A stretch of DNA of 64,000 nucleotides, from contig NZ_MBEJ01000121.1 in NCBI RefSeq assembly GCF_001953975.1, positions 1 to 64,000 on the forward strand, given 5' to 3'. Positions 60,427-64,000 of this stretch are shown here, in pieces. The DNA comes from Mycobacterium sp. NS-7484. Its GTDB lineage: Bacteria > Actinomycetota > Actinomycetes > Mycobacteriales > Mycobacteriaceae. The translations under genes were made by a program, and so were the position numbers. Positions within the stretch are counted from its first letter, which is position 1. The number at the start of each line of letters is the position of its first letter. The notes below the pieces were generated by a model that was given only the letters and a program-made list of their open reading frames with translations, was not told where the DNA came from and ran no database searches.

Positions 60427-60657
60427 AAGTCGGACCACCACAATTTACACCGCGTGGGTGTCGTTGCCGAAACAGATATGCACCACGTGGGCTGCTCGAA
60501 CCGCACGGACAAACACCTTCCGCCGATCGACGAACCCGTACCTCGGCGTGAGGCGGGCGACGCGCGACGGACGCCCGGCAAAGCCCTCCCGGGGCGGCGG
60601 CAGCGGACTAGCGTGGACGCCACACTGGTGGCCAGGGGACGGGAGAGGGACCGCGTG

Positions 60658-62127
60658 ATGAGTGACGTGCCGGAGTTGGACGCGGCCGGACTACCCGAAG
60701 AGCTGAGTGCCGTCGACCAGCTGTTGCATCGAGGAGAGGCGAATCCGCGCACCCGGTCCGGGATCATGGGCGTCGAGATCCTCGACACCGCACCGGATTG
60801 GGACCGTTTCCGCGCCCGCCTCGACTATGCGTCACGCAAGGTGCTTCGGCTGCGGCAGAAGGTCGTCATGCCCACCCTGCCCACGGCCGCCCCGCGCTGG
60901 GTCGTCGACCCCGACTTCAACCTCGACTATCACGTGCGCCGGGTCCGGGTGCCCGCACCGGGCACGGTGCGTGATGTTTTCGACCTGGCCGAGGTGGCTT
61001 TGCAATCGCCGATGGACATCACCCGGCCGCTGTGGAGCGCCACGCTGGTCGAGGGTCTGGCCGACGGCCGAGCCGCCACCATCCTGCACCTGAGCCACGC
61101 GGTGACCGACGGTGTCGGCGGGGTCGAGATGTTCGCCAGCATCTACGACCTCGAACGCGATCCGGAACCCACCGCCGCGGCGCCACTGCCCATTCCGCAG
61201 GACCTCTCACCCAATGACCTGATGCGCCAGGGCATCAACCGACTTCCCGGATCGATTGCCGGTGGCGTTCTTGGCGCGCTCGGTCAGGCCGCCCGAGTGG
61301 CGAGCAAGGTCGTGCGCGATCCGGTCTCGGCGGTCAGCGGCGTGGTGGACTACGCGATGTCCGGTGCCCGGGTGATGAGTCCGGCCGCCCACCACTCACC
61401 GTTGTTGCGTCGGCGCAGCTTGTCTTCGCGCTCAGAGGCGATCGACATTCCGTTCGCGGATCTGCACCGGGCGGCCAAGGCCGCCGGTGGTTCGATCAAC
61501 GACGCCTATCTGGCCGGGTTGTGCGCGGCGCTGCGGCGGTACCACGACGCCAAGGGCATCCCGTTGGAGACGCTGCCGATGGCGGTCCCGGTCAACCTGC
61601 GGTCCCAGGACGATCCGGCCGGCGGCAACCGCTTCGCCGGAGTCAACCTGGCTGCACCGATCGGGATCGTCGACCCGGAAACCCGGATCAAGGCCGTCCG
61701 GTCGCAGATGACGAGCAAGCGCGAAGAGCGCGCGATCGACATGGTCGGCTCGATCGCGCCCGTGCTGAGCCTGCTGCCTGATGCCGTGCTGGAGTCGGTG
61801 GCCGGGTCGGTGGTGAACTCCGACGTGCAAGCCAGCAACGTCCCGGTCTACCCCGGCGACACCTTCGTCGCCGGGGCAAAGATCCTGCGGCACTACGGGT
61901 TGGGGCCGCTACCCGGGGTGGCGATGATGGTGGTGCTCATCTCGAGGTCCGGGTACGTCACCGTCACGGCGCGGTACGACCGGGCCGCCATCACCGACGA
62001 GCCGTTGTTCGCACGTTGCCTACTGGAGGGATTCGACGAAGTGCTGGCGCTGGGCGGGGACGGCCGGGCGGCACCCGCGTCGTTCATTCTCGACGATGCC
62101 GCGCCGAAAAAAGGTGTCGGCCAATGA
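60658..62127 (+). CDS. WS/DGAT-like acyltransferase, Rv2484c family
   Basis: 489 residues of the wax-ester synthase/diacylglycerol acyltransferase family (triacylglycerol or wax ester formation from acyl-CoA). The catalytic HHxxxDG appears as SHAVTDG in LHLSHAVTDGVGGVEMF, so the first His is Ser while the catalytic second His is kept. NDAYLAGLCAALRRYH and the PLPGVAMMVVLISRSGYVTV segment follow the family. It is the first of three overlapping lipid genes, in the order Rv2484c-plsC-plsB2 of M. tuberculosis. ATG 60658 has GGGAGAGGGA upstream. Confidence 0.9.
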   Translation: MSDVPELDAAGLPEELSAVDQLLHRGEANPRTRSGIMGVEILDTAPDWDRFRARLDYASRKVLRLRQKVVMPTLPTAAPRWVVDPDFNLDYHVRRVRVPAPGTVRDVFDLAEVALQSPMDITRPLWSATLVEGLADGRAATILHLSHAVTDGVGGVEMFASIYDLERDPEPTAAAPLPIPQDLSPNDLMRQGINRLPGSIAGGVLGALGQAARVASKVVRDPVSAVSGVVDYAMSGARVMSPAAHHSPLLRRRSLSSRSEAIDIPFADLHRAAKAAGGSINDAYLAGLCAALRRYHDAKGIPLETLPMAVPVNLRSQDDPAGGNRFAGVNLAAPIGIVDPETRIKAVRSQMTSKREERAIDMVGSIAPVLSLLPDAVLESVAGSVVNSDVQASNVPVYPGDTFVAGAKILRHYGLGPLPGVAMMVVLISRSGYVTVTARYDRAAITDEPLFARCLLEGFDEVLALGGDGRAAPASFILDDAAPKKGVGQ

Positions 62128-63743
62128 CTTCAGAACAGGACAAGGTGAGGCCCATGCGGCTGCCCGGCACCCTGGCCGAGATCGAGGCCAGCCCAGAGGG
62201 CCCGGAGATCGGCGCCTTCTTCGACCTGGACGGCACCCTGGTGGCCGGGTTCACCGGAGTGCTGATGACCCAGGACCGGTTGCGCCGCGGCCAGATGAGC
62301 GTGGGGGAGTTCATCGGGATGGTGCAGGCCGGGCTCAATCACCAGCTGGGCCGCTCCGAGTTCGAGGACCTGATCGGCAAGGGCGCCCGGATGCTGCGAG
62401 GAAATTCCCTCAGCGATCTCGACGAGCTTGGCGAACGGTTGTTCGTCAAACATGTGCAGGGGCGGATCTATCCGGAGATGCGGGCGATGGTCCGTGCTCA
62501 CCAGGCTCGCGGCCACACCGTGGTGCTGAGTTCGTCGGCGCTGACGGTTCAAGTCGAATCGGTGGCCCGGTTTCTGGGTATCGACAACGTGCTGTGCAAC
62601 AAGTTCGAGACCGACGACAGCGGTCTGATCACCGGCGAGGTGGCCGCGCCGATCATCTGGGGTCCGGGTAAAGCCCGTGCGGTACAGAACTTTTCGGCAG
62701 CCAACGGGATCGACCTGGCCAAGAGCTACTTCTATGCCGACGGGGACGAGGACGTCGCCCTGATGTATCTGGTGGGCCATCCGCGGCCGACGAATCCGGC
62801 CGGCAAGCTCGCCGCCGTCGCGGCGAAACGCGGATGGCCGGTGCTGAAGTTCACCAGCCGCAGCGGCAGCAGCCCGGTTGCACAACTGCGCACGCTGGCC
62901 AGCCTGGCCACCATCCCGACGGTCGCTGCCGGTGCCGTCGGCCTCGGGTTGCTCACCCGGAACAAGCGCACCGGGATCAACTTCTTCACGTCGAACTGGA
63001 GCAAGCTGCTGATGCTCACCACCGGCATCGAGCTCAACATTCTCGGTGAGGAGAATCTGACCGCTCAGCGTCCCGCGGTGTTCATCTTCAACCACCGCAA
63101 CCAGGCCGACCCGATGATCGCGGGCCGGCTGGTCGGCGTCGACTTCACCGGAGTCGGAAAGAAAGAGCTCGAGCGCAACCCGCTGATGGGACCCCTCGGC
63201 AAGGTGATGGATGCGGCCTTCATCGACCGGGACGACCCGGAGAAGGCGGTCGAAGGCCTGCACAAAGTGGAAGAGCTTGCCCGCAAAGGCTTGTCGATCC
63301 TCATCGCCCCTGAGGGCACGCGGCTCGACACCACCGCGGTCGGCCCGTTCAAGAAGGGGCCGTTCCGCATCGCGATGGCCGCGGGCATCCCCATCGTGCC
63401 GATCGTGATCCGTAATGCCGAGGTGATCGCGGCCCGCGATTCCAGCACATTCAACGCGGGGAAGGTGGACATCGCGGTGTATCCGCCTATCCCGGTGGAT
63501 GATTGGACCGTCGACAACCTCGGCGACCGCATCGCCGAGGTCCGCCAGATCTACCTCGACACCTTGGCATCCTGGCCGCACGACGAGCTGCCGACCTTCG
63601 ACATCTATACGCGGCCGGCCAAGAAGGTGCCCGCCAAGAAAGCACCCGCCAAGAAATCACCCGCAAAGAAGGCATCCGCCAACAAGGCTGCGCCCAAGTC
63701 GGTCAACCCGAACACCGGCTCGACGGCCGAGGGCCGACCGTGA
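62124..63743 (+). CDS. plsC: Bifunctional HAD phosphatase/1-acylglycerol-3-phosphate acyltransferase PlsC
   Basis: 539 residues in three parts. An HAD-like phosphatase (about 25-230) has FFDLDGTLVAG, SSSALTVQVE and YADGDEDVALMYLVGHP. A PlsC acyltransferase (about 310-500) has the HX4D motif in FNHRNQADPM and the APEGTRLD motif. A Lys/Ala/Pro-rich tail (about 505-530) has repeated PAKK units. It acylates lysophosphatidic acid; the HAD part could dephosphorylate the product or phosphoserine. ATG overlaps the upstream stop (ATGA); the stop overlaps plsB2 (GTGA). Confidence 0.92.
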   Translation: MTSEQDKVRPMRLPGTLAEIEASPEGPEIGAFFDLDGTLVAGFTGVLMTQDRLRRGQMSVGEFIGMVQAGLNHQLGRSEFEDLIGKGARMLRGNSLSDLDELGERLFVKHVQGRIYPEMRAMVRAHQARGHTVVLSSSALTVQVESVARFLGIDNVLCNKFETDDSGLITGEVAAPIIWGPGKARAVQNFSAANGIDLAKSYFYADGDEDVALMYLVGHPRPTNPAGKLAAVAAKRGWPVLKFTSRSGSSPVAQLRTLASLATIPTVAAGAVGLGLLTRNKRTGINFFTSNWSKLLMLTTGIELNILGEENLTAQRPAVFIFNHRNQADPMIAGRLVGVDFTGVGKKELERNPLMGPLGKVMDAAFIDRDDPEKAVEGLHKVEELARKGLSILIAPEGTRLDTTAVGPFKKGPFRIAMAAGIPIVPIVIRNAEVIAARDSSTFNAGKVDIAVYPPIPVDDWTVDNLGDRIAEVRQIYLDTLASWPHDELPTFDIYTRPAKKVPAKKAPAKKSPAKKASANKAAPKSVNPNTGSTAEGRP

Positions 63744-64000
63744 CGGCCTTGGAGGATTTCCCCAGCTTCAGCACCACCGATGACGCGCTGGTGCTCGCGT
63801 CCGTGTCCTCGGCCGCCGAACTCGAACTGCTCAACGACTGGCTCAAGGCGCACCGGCACGACCATCCCGATTCCACCGTCGAGGTGTTGCAGCTGCCGGC
63901 CACCGATGAACCTGCGCCCGGGGTGTTGGCCCGGCTGGTCGAGGAACTCGAGGCCGACGAGGACCGGTTGGTGGTCCCGGTCCGGGTGTTCTGGGTGCCC
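63740..64000 (+). CDS. plsB2: Glycerol-3-phosphate acyltransferase PlsB2, N-terminal part
   Basis: The first 87 codons are in the window and the gene continues past the right edge. The reading TTDDALVLASVSSAAELELLNDWLKAHRHDHPDSTVEVLQLPAT then VPVRVFWVP matches the PlsB2 N-terminus as I recall it, and the position after plsC is the conserved one. GTG 63740 overlaps the plsC stop. The catalytic HX4D region lies outside the window. Confidence 0.85.
   Translation, partial: MTALEDFPSFSTTDDALVLASVSSAAELELLNDWLKAHRHDHPDSTVEVLQLPATDEPAPGVLARLVEELEADEDRLVVPVRVFWVP

Noticed and set aside
1..64000. Insertion sequences, prophage genes or CRISPR arrays
   Set aside because: I saw no transposase, integrase or phage structural genes and no array of regular direct repeats anywhere in the window.

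Overview
The window is high-GC actinobacterial DNA from a Mycobacterium/Mycolicibacterium-type genome. Evidence: a PPE protein, MmpS/MmpL transporters, mycobactin genes (mbtL-mbtM), an isonitrile lipopeptide cluster, WS/DGAT and plsC/plsB2 lipid genes, and gene order at both ends that follows the M. tuberculosis Rv2511 to Rv2482c stretch in relative order. Family and locus comparisons are from memory of mycobacterial proteins; no search was run.

Region by region. (1) 0.1-18.5 kb: tRNA-His, orn, a HerA-like ATPase, an SDR, an MFS permease, a proline-rich MmpS-domain protein and an S9 peptidase. The TetR regulator bkaR then diverges across a clear palindrome from the branched-chain keto-acid operon accD1-accA1-fadE19-maoC-citE-bkdABC; echA14 converges on its end. 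(2) 18.6-21.3 kb: a cobalamin riboswitch with a perfect P1 helix ahead of metE. (3) 21.3-39.6 kb: a metal island. A methyltransferase diverges from a PPE gene, followed by the isonitrile lipopeptide genes (non-heme iron oxidase, FcoT thioesterase, FadD10, ACP, one-module C-A-T-R NRPS), a free HMA domain protein, a PepSY membrane protein, the ECF sigma factor sigC, a CtpB-type copper ATPase, a CopD-CtaG fusion, a DUF5134 membrane protein and a ZAS-type anti-sigma candidate. Five plus-strand promoters here share the exact pattern GGGAAC-N17-CGAC(C/T)A, which makes this look like one SigC-run copper-acquisition regulon. (4) 39.6-44.7 kb: the 2-methylcitrate locus prpR / prpDBC. (5) 44.7-48.2 kb: a decayed gap, then mbtL-mbtM and a RibD/DHFR-like reductase. 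(6) 48.2-53.8 kb: a minus-strand operon GH15 - SDR - membrane protein - gluconate 2-dehydrogenase subunit 3-like - GMC oxidoreductase, with a divergent MarR gene. (7) 54.6-60.2 kb: alpha/beta hydrolase, mmpS-mmpL-tetR and a universal stress protein. (8) 60.3-64 kb: tRNA-Arg(UCU), a WS/DGAT-like acyltransferase, plsC and the start of plsB2, which runs off the window.

How the genes fit together: the bkd operon feeds branched-chain amino-acid breakdown into acyl-CoAs. The prp operon removes the propionyl-CoA that such catabolism produces. The metal island would make and use a copper-binding isonitrile lipopeptide and route copper towards the respiratory oxidase. That copper reading is inference from the families present.
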